Shown here in pieces: positions 14,666 through 21,228 of a stretch of DNA of 26,694 nucleotides. Every line of letters begins with the position of its first letter. The stretch's first letter is position 1. This DNA is from a virus, in IMG/VR virus record IMGVR_UViG_3300010885_066456, positions 1-26,694 of that record; one strand, 5' to 3'. The notes beneath the pieces are model-generated. The model was not told the origin of the DNA and searched no databases. It worked only from the letters and a program-made list of their open reading frames with translations. A program made the translations under genes and the position numbers.

Positions 14666-15001
14666 TTAGGGGAGTGGCTTGAAGGTGGTGTTGCGCTGAT
14701 TCCAGGCGGCGATGGCGGCAGCTTCGGCTTCCCGTGTGGCTTTTTCTCGTAACTCCTTGTACTCCTCATTACTATGGCCGACAACGCTAACTGGCGGATT
14801 TGTAGTATCGCCGTTTGGGGCAACAGAAACTGACCTAAGCATGCGTGCGGGATAGTTGACCTGCCGATAATCAACAAACGGCCCCCGTGCTTCACATAAA
14901 TCACAAGAAACAAAAACCCCGCCTACCGAGTCATCAATGCTGACTCTGGTGCTCCCGCAGAACGGGCAGGACAGGAGGTTGGGGGTGGTGGTGTCAGGCA
15001 T
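14666..15001 (-). CDS. Lar-like zinc-ribbon protein (possible restriction alleviation)
   Basis: This encodes 111 residues. LLSCPFCGSTRVSIDD followed by VSCDLCEARGP gives two CxxC pairs, and the C-terminus EAAAIAAWNQR completes the pattern of Lar/Rac-type restriction alleviation proteins (CPFCG ... CxxCxARGP ... AIxAWNxR). Known members modulate type I restriction-modification; many phage homologues are untested. It overlaps the upstream gene by 8 nt. Confidence 0.7.
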   Translation of the reverse strand: MPDTTTPNLLSCPFCGSTRVSIDDSVGGVFVSCDLCEARGPFVDYRQVNYPARMLRSVSVAPNGDTTNPPVSVVGHSNEEYKELREKATREAEAAAIAAWNQRNTTFKPLP

Positions 15002-15686
15002 TGGTGGCCTCCGAATGATCCAACACTAGAACGCGGCGCAATTCCAGCTTATGCGGGCCATCCTGGTTGTACTGTCGAAGGTAGTTACGGCCCTCTCGGG
15101 TTGCATCATTCAGTGTTGGCGCACTGCCTCCAGCCTGCTCGCAGTCGTCGCTATCGATGACCGAAAACTCATAACGGTCATTTAGCACCCCCTGCACCGC
15201 CGAGGCCACGGGGCCATCGTGGCAGCCGCTGAACCCAGGATGCGCCAGAAGCGCTTGAGCGAGCTGATGAGCCCAAGCCCGAGGACATCGGCACGGGTCC
15301 GCTTCCCTAATGACCTGGGCCAGCCTCAAGACGCGATCCGCCTCGGACTCAGGAAGTCCAGGTGATGCCGTGGCAGTAGCCCGAGGATCCGGCCCACCGC
15401 GCAGCACGTCAAGGTGCTGGTCTGGCGTCAGGCCGCCGGAGAAGTCGGGGTCATGCAGCGCGGCCAGGTCTACCGGTGTTGGCTTGGCGACGGGTGGCAG
15501 GAACCGGTCTGCCGCGATGGCGCGGGTTTGAGCCCAGGCCAACTGCTCGGTAGAATCCAGAGATTCCCATTGGTTTAACTTGTCAGCCTGCGCGTTCCAC
15601 TGCTCGCGCAGTTCGTTCTCTGAGAATGGGCCGGGTTCAACTTGTCCTGGATTGGAAGACAGGGCAATGAGGCGGGGGTCGGTCAT
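14994..15686 (-). CDS. Accessory protein of unknown function (230 aa)
   Basis: This encodes 230 residues starting MTDPRLIALSSNPGQVEPGP at 15686; a TTG at 15746 would extend it by 20 residues. A helical N-terminal part (NELREQWNAQADKLNQWESL) leads to a proline-rich middle, then a helix (ADRVLRLAQVIREADPCRCP) and a C-terminal part ending LRQYNQDGPHKLELRRVLVL. I do not recognise a family. It belongs to the early-side string of coupled small genes. Confidence 0.5.
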   Translation of the reverse strand: MTDPRLIALSSNPGQVEPGPFSENELREQWNAQADKLNQWESLDSTEQLAWAQTRAIAADRFLPPVAKPTPVDLAALHDPDFSGGLTPDQHLDVLRGGPDPRATATASPGLPESEADRVLRLAQVIREADPCRCPRAWAHQLAQALLAHPGFSGCHDGPVASAVQGVLNDRYEFSVIDSDDCEQAGGSAPTLNDATREGRNYLRQYNQDGPHKLELRRVLVLDHSEATNA

Positions 15687-15723
15687 CGGTGGTGGTGGCA
15701 AGTGGATTGGTCGTGTGGGGTCG

Positions 15724-16101
15724 TCAGCCGCATTCAATAGCAACATACTCAGCGGCTTCGGAGTCGCTTTTGGTTACCGGAAGTCCGTGGTAGCCGCGGT
15801 GCAATCTTCCACCTGGGGCGTATACGTGCCTCTCTTTGCAATAAAGCTGAAAGGCGCGGCTGCCTAGAATGACCTCAGTAGGCTCAAGATCCCTTTGCTG
15901 AACCTCGGCGAGAAGCTCGTCAATACGCTCGCTGACCAGCTTCCCAGATGACAACCTCTCGCCCTCATCGGCGGCTTTCAGTACCTCGCGGGCGTGATCC
16001 ATGGCAATGGCCAGCGGATCGCCCTCGGCTGGCTCCATCTCCCACCCATCAACAGCGTCGGCTAGCTGCTTCAGGGCGGAGCGAAAGTCGGGTTGGGTCA
16101 T
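15724..16101 (-). CDS. Accessory protein of unknown function (125 aa)
   Basis: This encodes 125 residues starting MTQPDFRSALKQLADAVDGW. The helical first half (MDHAREVLKAADEGERLSSG) is followed by a mixed C-terminal half with RAFQLYCKERHVYAPGGRLH. The ATG at 16101 overlaps the stop of the upstream gene (ATGA), which decided the start. No family is identified. Confidence 0.5.
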   Translation of the reverse strand: MTQPDFRSALKQLADAVDGWEMEPAEGDPLAIAMDHAREVLKAADEGERLSSGKLVSERIDELLAEVQQRDLEPTEVILGSRAFQLYCKERHVYAPGGRLHRGYHGLPVTKSDSEAAEYVAIECG

Positions 16102-16316
16102 GGGCGGCGAAAGCGTGCGGGCTTGCGGCGGTTGATGATGGCGCGGGCACGGGCGAGGGCCTGGCGTGGTGTAAGCCAGGGATTGCACTTGTCAGGCGGC
16201 TCAGGGCCGTCAGGCATCTTCCCCACGCCAGATCGCGCTGGCTCGCCCTCAGGCTTGATTCGAGGGAATAGGATCACCGCGAGGGGGAGGCGAGGCGGCG
16301 GAGATTGCTGGTGCAT
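16098..16316 (-). CDS. Small proline- and arginine-rich protein (72 aa)
   Basis: This encodes 72 residues: MHQQSPPPRLPLAVILFPRI at the start and LTPRQALARARAIINRRKPA near the end, with one likely C-terminal helix. It overlaps the next gene by 4 nt (ATGA). The upstream gap is about 50 nt. The function is unknown, and it is the weakest member of this gene string apart from the overlap evidence. Confidence 0.42.
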   Translation of the reverse strand: MHQQSPPPRLPLAVILFPRIKPEGEPARSGVGKMPDGPEPPDKCNPWLTPRQALARARAIINRRKPARFRRP

Positions 16317-16367
16317 GAGACCAAGGCAAAGGATGGTTGTTCTGTGGCTATCCTGACAGGGATTAGC

Positions 16368-16841
16368 TCATCCCGCACGCGGGTCATACAGCTCACATTC
16401 GGCTGCAAAGCCGGGGTTGCTGGCTTTCGCTTCCGGCACCCCGTCCTTACAGGGATCCGCTCCCCCACGCCAGCGGCTGCAGTCGACGCACGAGGGGCCA
16501 GTCCTGGCACGCTGCCGCGGGATCTCTGGCCAGAGCCCGGCGTGCGTGTCGCCGCGGCGGACCGCGCACACCGCTTCATGGGAGCAGTCCAGCTGCTTGG
16601 CCAGGCTGCAGCTGCTCAACTCCGACAGCAGGATCAGGAGCACCTCATCAGGGCGCAGCGGGCGGCGCTGCTTCTTCTTGGGTGGCGACTGGCTGCGTTC
16701 GCCCTCCCAGATCGTCCATCGATAATCACAGCTGTGGCACCGATACCGGCGGCGGCGGCGGCCATCTCGATTCAGTCGGGTGTCAGCCGTTCGGAAGCTG
16801 TGGCCGTAGCAACTGGGGCATTCGGTTGAGGGGTTGGTCAT
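16368..16841 (-). CDS. Zinc-ribbon and helix-turn-helix-like protein (157 aa)
   Basis: This encodes 157 residues starting MTNPSTECPSCYGHSFRTAD at 16841, which overlaps the upstream stop (ATGA). Residues about 8-50 form an NrdR/transposase-like zinc ribbon (CPSC ... YRCHSCDYRW) with an arginine run between. Residues about 70-110 (VLLILLSELSSCSLAKQLDC, SHEAVCAVRRGDTH) look like a helix-turn-helix. A third Cys cluster (SCVDCSRWRGG, CKDG, FAAECELY) ends the protein. A DNA-binding regulator is likely; its target is unknown. Confidence 0.55.
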   Translation of the reverse strand: MTNPSTECPSCYGHSFRTADTRLNRDGRRRRRYRCHSCDYRWTIWEGERSQSPPKKKQRRPLRPDEVLLILLSELSSCSLAKQLDCSHEAVCAVRRGDTHAGLWPEIPRQRARTGPSCVDCSRWRGGADPCKDGVPEAKASNPGFAAECELYDPRAG

Positions 16842-16966
16842 GGCTTGCGGCCTGGGCTGCTGCGGCGGCGGGCGCTGAACTCGCGCCAGTAGCCATCGCG
16901 GCAGAGGGACAGGAAGACCCATGTGAGGCCGGAGCCAGCGACAAGGCCAAACAAAAGATCACGCAT
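16838..16966 (-). CDS. Tiny membrane protein (42 aa)
   Basis: This encodes 42 residues: MRDLLFGLVAGSGLTWVFLS is one hydrophobic segment, followed by a basic tail (REFSARRRSSPGRKP). It is joined by overlaps on both sides (8 nt with the upstream gene, ATGA downstream). Topology with the basic tail in the cytoplasm is expected by the positive-inside rule. The function is unknown. Confidence 0.5.
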   Translation of the reverse strand: MRDLLFGLVAGSGLTWVFLSLCRDGYWREFSARRRSSPGRKP

Positions 16967-17381
16967 GGGCCTCCTCCTGCACGGTTTGCCCTGCCCCCGG
17001 CGCGTGGCACCCCACCCCGTCGAGCCAATCGGCCACCTGGGACGAATCCCCGGGGCGCTCCCTGAGAATGGCGGCCAGTTCGTGGGCGACGGCGGCGGAG
17101 TCCTGGCGACAGCGCCGGCAGATTTCGCCCGTGGCGCATGTGCCTGATGCTGGATCAATCAGTCGGCAGATCGCTAGGGCCATGCGATCGGCGGGGGTAG
17201 GATCAGCAACGACGGAGGCCGGTTCCCTGCTCTCGGGCACAGCCGGTCCATCGGTCTTCCATGGCAACCCAGCCTGAGGCGCCGGGATCGGTCGCCAAGG
17301 TCCGTTCTGGTGGTCGGCGCCCTGCCATTCATCGCCGCGCTGGCGGACGTAGCGGGGGAGGTCGGGGAGGCATTCAGGCAT
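16959..17381 (-). CDS. Accessory protein of unknown function with Cys cluster (140 aa)
   Basis: This encodes 140 residues starting MPECLPDLPRYVRQRGDEWQ at 17381, with 8 nt overlap to the upstream gene. The C-terminal half has a helix ADRMALAICRLIDPASGTCA, then EICRRCRQDSAAVAHELAAI and ADWLDGVGCHA. The CxxC and nearby cysteines might bind zinc. No family is recognised. Confidence 0.5.
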   Translation of the reverse strand: MPECLPDLPRYVRQRGDEWQGADHQNGPWRPIPAPQAGLPWKTDGPAVPESREPASVVADPTPADRMALAICRLIDPASGTCATGEICRRCRQDSAAVAHELAAILRERPGDSSQVADWLDGVGCHAPGAGQTVQEEAHA

Positions 17382-17592
17382 TGGGGGCCTCCAGCTCGGC
17401 GGCAATGCGCTCCAGGAGGTCCCCTGCAGCGAGAACACCCTCCGCAAACTTCGGGTGAGGGTTGTCGCCGATCAGGCATTCCGTTCGGTCTGAAGCGGCG
17501 CGGAGGGCGGCGGCAAGGGCCCTTCGGTGGTGACTGGTGGGGCGGAACGCATCCAGCACCGCCTGCGCGGCGGGGGAAAGTGGTTCGTTCAT
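17374..17592 (-). CDS. Small helical protein of cyanobacterial-prophage style (72 aa)
   Basis: This encodes 72 residues starting MNEPLSPAAQAVLDAFRPTS, then RALAAALRAASDRTECL and LLERIAAELEAPNA. The opening LSPAAQAVLDAF and the AAALRAA helix are a combination I associate with short proteins of unknown role in cyanobacterial phage gene strings. The true ATG at 17592 overlaps the stop of the tiny membrane-protein gene; the frame stays open much further upstream but that part is not coding-like. Confidence 0.55.
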   Translation of the reverse strand: MNEPLSPAAQAVLDAFRPTSHHRRALAAALRAASDRTECLIGDNPHPKFAEGVLAAGDLLERIAAELEAPNA

Positions 17593-17717
17593 GGTTTTGT
17601 GAACACAAACAGGGCAAGAAAAAGCAACGCAAGCCCGAATAACAGTGCAGACTGGAATATGTTGCTCACCGTGAAGGGAATCACGGCGCAAAGTAGATAG
17701 AGTTGCCTGTCGCTCAC
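17589..17717 (-). CDS. Tiny membrane protein (42 aa)
   Basis: This encodes 42 residues from a GTG: MSDRQLYLLCAVIPFTVSNI then SALLFGLALLFLALFVFTKP. One or two transmembrane segments fill nearly the whole chain. GTG overlaps the upstream stop (GTGA), and its own stop overlaps the next ATG (ATGA), which is strong evidence that this short frame is a gene. The function is unknown. Confidence 0.55.
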   Translation of the reverse strand: MSDRQLYLLCAVIPFTVSNIFQSALLFGLALLFLALFVFTKP

Positions 17718-18277
17718 GCCCCTGCCTCCCCGGCCTGAGGCAGTGGGATGTCGCAGGCGCGGACCCACACTTCTCCATTTGATTCTTCAAGAGGCATAAG
17801 CATCCATATAGCGTATTGATCTTTTTCGTTTTCCCCAGGGAGCCTGTATCCGTAACCCATCCAGCAAAAACCATCTTCGTCACAATCTCCCTTCCCCGGC
17901 AGCCGCTCACTCACCGCCACCGGCACCACCGCCGGGGCAGGCGCGGATTGCTGCTGGAGCAGGGTGGCGGCGCGGTCTACCTGGGCATCGGTGAGCTGAG
18001 TCCAGCGGTCTCGATTACGCAGCCGCGCCACCAACTCCCCCACTTCCCCCGGTCCCGGCGCTGGCAGGGTGGTGGAGCGTGCGGGCAGACCGTAGTCGAC
18101 CAGCATTGCGGCGGCCCGCTGCAGGAGATCGTAGGCTGATGATCCTGGCGAATGCAGGCCACATTCCTCGATTAGCAGGGCGCTCAGGTTCGCCGCCATC
18201 GTCTGATTAGTGGCCAAATCCTCCGGCGCTGGCGGGGCGGCGAAATGGCCCCAGCGGGAAAGGGCGGCGCCGATCAT
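17714..18277 (-). CDS. Protein with C-terminal SERLPG (DUF551-like) domain (187 aa)
   Basis: This encodes 187 residues from the ATG at 18277, overlapping the upstream stop (ATGA). The C-terminal about 75 residues carry VSERLPGKGDCDEDGFCWMG and EVWVRACDIPLPQAGEAGA, resembling the SERLP... and W...PLP pattern of DUF551-like small phage domains. The first half is helical (LSALLIEECGLHS, AYDLLQRAAAMLVDYGL). The frame remains open and coding-like for about 28 codons upstream (CEEHSFNCDDGESIEILHDM), so the true N-terminus may be longer or joined to the upstream gene by a frameshift. Confidence 0.55.
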   Translation of the reverse strand: MIGAALSRWGHFAAPPAPEDLATNQTMAANLSALLIEECGLHSPGSSAYDLLQRAAAMLVDYGLPARSTTLPAPGPGEVGELVARLRNRDRWTQLTDAQVDRAATLLQQQSAPAPAVVPVAVSERLPGKGDCDEDGFCWMGYGYRLPGENEKDQYAIWMLMPLEESNGEVWVRACDIPLPQAGEAGA

Positions 18278-18525
18278 GTCGTGCAAAATCTCGATTGATT
18301 CGCCGTCGTCACAGTTGAAACTGTGTTCCTCGCACAGATCGCCAATATCGGCAAGGCTCGACCCAGCGCAATCAGCCGGTCGAGCTTGCCCTGATGCTGC
18401 TGCGCAGCCTCCAGCGCTGCCACTCGCTCCAGAAGGTGCAGGAGCACCCGGTCGTAGTGGTTACCATCATCAGCAGCGCCCTGGCGCAGCCAGGCAAGGT
18501 CTTCAAGTGATAGTGGCTCAGACAT
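18274..18525 (-). CDS. Small helical protein, possibly frameshifted at its 3' end (83 aa)
   Basis: This encodes 83 residues starting MSEPLSLEDLAWLRQGAADD. Residues up to about 58 form convincing helices (YDRVLLHLLERVAALEAAQQ). The remainder (NTVSTVTTANQSRFCTT) reads like out-of-frame sequence with rarer codons, while the -1 frame over the same DNA reads like protein and runs into the next gene. Either the two are one gene broken by an indel, or the stop-start ATGA overlap is a genuine boundary. Confidence 0.5.
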   Translation of the reverse strand: MSEPLSLEDLAWLRQGAADDGNHYDRVLLHLLERVAALEAAQQHQGKLDRLIALGRALPILAICARNTVSTVTTANQSRFCTT

Positions 18526-18553
18526 CACAAAAGCACAAAAGATTTTTTATTCA

Positions 18554-18730
18554 TTAGCGAATACGCTGAACCGGACAAGGCGCCTGCCTCGCTGGGAAAA
18601 CAAGCAATGGCGCTAAAAGGATTGCCGCAAGTAAACCCACGGTGAAACCAGCAGCAAACCACGCTGTAGTAATGACCCTTCCATAAGATTTTGGAGGGTC
18701 AGCCAGGATCACAAAGGGGGGCTCCTTCAT
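18554..18730 (-). CDS. Small membrane protein (58 aa)
   Basis: This encodes 58 residues: a soluble start MKEPPFVILADPPKSYGRV, a single hydrophobic segment of about 23 residues (AWFAAGFTVGLLAAILLAPL onward), then a short basic tail ending PVQRIR. The ATG overlaps the upstream stop (ATGA). The function is unknown; this is the third short membrane protein of this gene string. Confidence 0.55.
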   Translation of the reverse strand: MKEPPFVILADPPKSYGRVITTAWFAAGFTVGLLAAILLAPLLVFPARQAPCPVQRIR

Positions 18731-18930
18731 TGCTTCTCCCGGAACAGGCGGCGCAACTCCACGGCGCTGGGGTGCCCCCAGGGGAGGGCGGAGCGCTGAA
18801 GCGTGGCCGCCGCCAATGCGAGATCAGGCGCGAGGCGTCGGCGTGGTGCGGGCCTGGGATCGGGCCTCGGGGGTGGTGGGGCGCAGGGCGCCATGGGTTC
18901 GCTAGTTGATGACTCGATAAGCATACCCAT
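18727..18930 (-). CDS. Small proline-rich protein (67 aa)
   Basis: This encodes 67 residues: MGMLIESSTSEPMAP, then a Pro/Arg-rich stretch (PPPPRPDPRPAPRRR) and a C-terminal helix (SAVELRRLFREKQ). The ATG overlaps the stop of the upstream 58-residue gene (TAATG), and the end overlaps the next ATG. The function is unknown. Confidence 0.45.
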   Translation of the reverse strand: MGMLIESSTSEPMAPCAPPPPRPDPRPAPRRRLAPDLALAAATLQRSALPWGHPSAVELRRLFREKQ

Positions 18931-19106
18931 TAACTGCCTGTCTGAACAGGGATTGACCCAGCCAATATCCGAGCCACCTCACGACCTTCCAAAACCCGGC
19001 CGTACCGGGCCTGCAGGAGCAGGCTCAGCGTGTACGGGTGCCGGCCGGGGTGCTCACGGGCGATGGTGGCCACCATCTCGGCGGGGGCGGCGGTGGGGGC
19101 GCTCAC
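18930..19106 (-). CDS. Small helical protein of unknown function (58 aa)
   Basis: This encodes 58 residues from a GTG that overlaps the stop of the terminase-small-like gene (GTGA). The sequence MSAPTAAPAEMVATIAREHP is followed by YTLSLLLQARYGRVLEGREV and ARILAGSIPVQTGS. The LLLQARYGRVLEGREVARIL part could be a helix-turn-helix-like element, but this is weak. Overlaps at both ends support it. Confidence 0.5.
   Translation of the reverse strand: MSAPTAAPAEMVATIAREHPGRHPYTLSLLLQARYGRVLEGREVARILAGSIPVQTGS
18937..18950. promoter_or_regulatory. Operator-like near-palindrome (CCTGTCTGAACAGG)
   Basis: This is a 14-bp near-perfect inverted repeat, the same motif family as CTGTYCAGACAG, 7 nt before the ATG at 18930 and inside the upstream coding end. 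It may control the genes below, or it may be a chance match. Confidence 0.35.
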
Positions 19107-19813
19107 GGCTGGCCCCTCTTGAGGTTGAAGGCTTCCTCAAGGATCTTGTGAACGCCGATCGCATCGCCCCAGTGCGTTCGTCCGCCGTTGGCGAGGGAGT
19201 GCATGGCCTCGCAGAGCTTGGCGTACTGGGGGATCAGATCCTTGATCGTGGTGGCCACCATCGTGGCCTCAGGGATCTGCATCTGTGCCCGCAGGCGGCC
19301 CCGAAGCTCAATGGATGCGCCCAGCTCGCTCTGGAGGGACTGCACCAAGGGGAACAGGCTGTAGGCCTGCATCGCCATGCCGTAGCCGATCGCGTCGTAG
19401 ACCTGCCGGTAGCGCGACAGGGCCTGAAGGTGCGTTTCGGCCAGGTCGTTGCTGAGCCCCAGACCGAGCACCTCGGGGTCCACGGCTTGGGCAGTGCTGG
19501 CCGGAGGAGGCGGAGGGGGTGGCGGCGGTGGCGGTGGCGGGGCTGCAGGGGATGGCGGTGCTTTGCTTGGCCCCTTTTGAGCCGGCGCCCGTTTGGTGAC
19601 GCCTCGGGATTGATCCCATGCACTGGCTCGGGCTTTCCAGTCGTATCTGGCGGCCATCTGGTTGATCGTTTGCCGTGAAACCCCTAGGACCTTGGCCAGG
19701 GCAGTCAGGCTTCGACCGGCCCCCATTTCCAGGTATTGCACGAATCGGTCGTAGGCCTCGGCGCTCTCGCTGCCGCCATTGGCGCCTTGGTTTTGATCCC
19801 AGATCGCAACCAA
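19103..19813 (-). CDS. Terminase small subunit-like DNA-binding protein with polyproline linker
   Basis: This encodes 236 residues from a TTG with AGAGG about 8 nt upstream; no ATG precedes the DNA-binding part. Residues about 33-65 form a helix-turn-helix (SLTALAKVLGVSRQTINQMA) followed by RYDWKARASAWD, a signature of small terminase and related phage DNA-packaging proteins. A Lys/Pro-rich linker with 13 consecutive prolines follows. The C-terminal half is helical (LPKVDxAIG-like AIGYGMAMQAYSLFPLVQSL). It starts the leftward gene string, about 5 kb upstream of the large terminase, which is an unusual separation. A transcription regulator is the alternative. Confidence 0.55.
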   Translation of the reverse strand: MVAIWDQNQGANGGSESAEAYDRFVQYLEMGAGRSLTALAKVLGVSRQTINQMAARYDWKARASAWDQSRGVTKRAPAQKGPSKAPPSPAAPPPPPPPPPPPPPASTAQAVDPEVLGLGLSNDLAETHLQALSRYRQVYDAIGYGMAMQAYSLFPLVQSLQSELGASIELRGRLRAQMQIPEATMVATTIKDLIPQYAKLCEAMHSLANGGRTHWGDAIGVHKILEEAFNLKRGQP

Positions 19814-20064
19814 GGGAACCTCTGTTCAGATCGGGATTCTAGGTGCCACAAGGCAAGGTGCAGGCAAGGTCAGGGGCAACAGGCAATGCGGCCCCATCGC
19901 GCCACCCCGATCCAGACAAGGGCCGGAGGCGGTAGGGTGACTCGTACCGGAGGCCCAGCAGCAGAAAACCCGACCTTGCGGCCGGGTCCTCCGTGATCGC
20001 CTCCCCCGAAGCTTGACCGGCAGAAAGGGGAGGGGATCAGTTATCTCCTACCTCTGAATTCTAC
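19814..20064. promoter_or_regulatory. Divergent control region between the leftward and rightward gene strings
   Basis: This 251-bp gap separates the two strands. On the minus strand a TAGAAT -10-like hexamer lies at 19836-19841, with TTGCCT about 20 nt further upstream (a long spacer). The nine-base AGGCAAGGT is repeated directly at 19851 and 19862. On the plus strand TTGACC (20013-20018) precedes AGTTAT with a poor spacer. Promoter calls are tentative. No gene is seen here. Confidence 0.4.
19822..19833. promoter_or_regulatory. Operator-like site (CTGTTCAGATCG)
   Basis: It matches the left part of the recurring CTGTYCAGACAG element. It lies between the TAGAAT hexamer and the TTG start of the leftward gene string, a natural place for a repressor site. 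Its function is inferred. Confidence 0.35.
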
Positions 20065-21228
20065 ATGACAAACGAGTACGCGGGGCAGATGCCCCCATTT
20101 ACGGCTCTGCCGAATTGGCTGAGGGGCAAGACCACCCCATTGGAGCTGGCGGTCATGTGGTGTCTGCAAAGCCACTTCCCGAACATTCACCCAGGCCTTG
20201 AGCTGCTGCACGAGGAGGCCGGGATGGCCAAGAGCACGCTCTGCTCAGTCCTCATAGGCCTTGAGCGTAAGGGCTGGGTCAGGCGCCAGCGGGCATTCCT
20301 GGAAAACGGGCGGAGCACTTCAACCCGCTATCGGCTGACGATCTGGGACACGCATTGGCAGGTTGAGGCCGAGCAGTCCGCCTGGAGTGTCCGGGAGGCG
20401 GACAGTACGGAGTGTCCGGGAGGCGGACAGTTGAAGGTGTCCGGGAGGCGGACAGTGAGTGTCCGGGAGGCGGACAGTGAGTGTCCGGGAGGCGGACAGG
20501 AAGTAGATAAATCTAAGAAGATTAATTCTAAGAAGGTTTTAGAACCCCCCTTACCCCCCGCTGCGCAGGGGGAGCGCCGGCCCGAGGCCGTCGCCGCTGG
20601 CCCGTGTCGTGATCGGGATGGATTCCTGATCTCGATCCCCGAGCCGCAACCCCAGGTCGCCCCGGAACCACCCCCCGAGGCACCGGCAGCCGTGCAGCCA
20701 CAGCCGCAGCAGCGGCCCCGCCCCGAACCACCGCCGAAGCCGGCGCCAGACCCTGAGGCGATCGTCCCGGTCAAGCCGCAGGCTCAGAAGCGCGAGACTG
20801 GGTTTAAGCCTGCTCACGAGGATGTTCCGGCGGCGCTGCTGCCGGTGGTTCGCGAACTGCTCGCGTTCTGGCCGGCGCGAAACCCGAAGGCCAAGCGGAC
20901 GCAGCGGGCCTGGGAGGGAATGCTCACCGAGGCCCAGAAAATCCAGGATCATCAGCAGGGCGGCACCGAGATCCTGCGGGAGCAGCTGCAGGAGGGCGCC
21001 GCGGCGAGGGTCTCCGGCCCTGGGTGGCTGGGGCTGAACTTCAACCGCTGGCAGCAATACGGCACCAAGGCCGGCACGCCGGTTATGGGCAGCGGCTTCA
21101 GGGGTCGCCTGACGCCTGAGCAATCGGCAGCGGAGGCCATCGCGTTCATCCGCAATCGAGACGCGAAGGCTGCCGCAGCGGCAGCGGCAACCACGCGGCA
21201 AGCAGTGCTCGTGGAGGTGCTGGCGTGA
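20065..21228 (+). CDS. Replication initiator-like winged-helix protein (lambda O-like role)
   Basis: This encodes 387 residues starting MTNEYAGQMPPFTALPNWLR. Residues about 25-95 form a winged helix (PLELAVMWCLQSHFPNIHPG, LLHEEAGMAKSTLCSVLIGL, ERKGWVRRQRAF), as in phage replication organisers. Residues about 108-145 are the translation of the iterons. Then comes a long Pro/Gln-rich linker, and a C-terminal part with ELLAFWPARNPKAKRTQRAW and GWLGLNFNRWQQYG that may contact a helicase loader. The gene heads the rightward operon that ends with a RusA resolvase. Nested iterons with an AT-rich tract strongly suggest it binds them to open the origin. Confidence 0.75.
   Translation: MTNEYAGQMPPFTALPNWLRGKTTPLELAVMWCLQSHFPNIHPGLELLHEEAGMAKSTLCSVLIGLERKGWVRRQRAFLENGRSTSTRYRLTIWDTHWQVEAEQSAWSVREADSTECPGGGQLKVSGRRTVSVREADSECPGGGQEVDKSKKINSKKVLEPPLPPAAQGERRPEAVAAGPCRDRDGFLISIPEPQPQVAPEPPPEAPAAVQPQPQQRPRPEPPPKPAPDPEAIVPVKPQAQKRETGFKPAHEDVPAALLPVVRELLAFWPARNPKAKRTQRAWEGMLTEAQKIQDHQQGGTEILREQLQEGAAARVSGPGWLGLNFNRWQQYGTKAGTPVMGSGFRGRLTPEQSAAEAIAFIRNRDAKAAAAAAATTRQAVLVEVLA
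20388..20499 (+). repeat. Five 18-bp iterons of a putative replication origin
   Basis: TGTCCGGGAGGCGGACAG occurs five times without change at 20388, 20413, 20438, 20460 and 20482 (start-to-start 25, 25, 22 and 22). Each copy is an imperfect palindrome (TGTCCG ... CGGACA). Every spacing equals 1 modulo 3, so successive copies are translated in different frames (VREAD, CPGGG, SGRR). This shows conservation of the DNA, not the peptide. Confidence 0.9.
20388..20545 (+). other. Putative phage replication origin (iterons plus AT-rich tract)
   Basis: The five iterons are followed at once by about 45 bp of AT-rich sequence (20500-20545, including GATAAATCTAAGAAG and TTAATTC) in an otherwise GC-rich gene. 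This matches the lambda ori plan, where iterons and an adjacent AT-rich unwinding element lie inside gene O. Confidence 0.75.

Noticed and set aside
18594-18602. GGGAAAACA on the plus strand resembling the late motif
   Set aside because: Wrong strand for the neighbouring genes, a mismatch at the last base and no start at the proper distance.
18930-18950. LexA-type SOS box
   Set aside because: The CTGT...ACAG half-sites are only 4 bp apart rather than 8, and cyanobacterial LexA boxes differ.
20388-20499. Regularly spaced identical repeats that could suggest a CRISPR array
   Set aside because: Units are 18 bp with only 4-7 bp between them, lie inside a coding gene and have no unique spacers; iterons explain them better.
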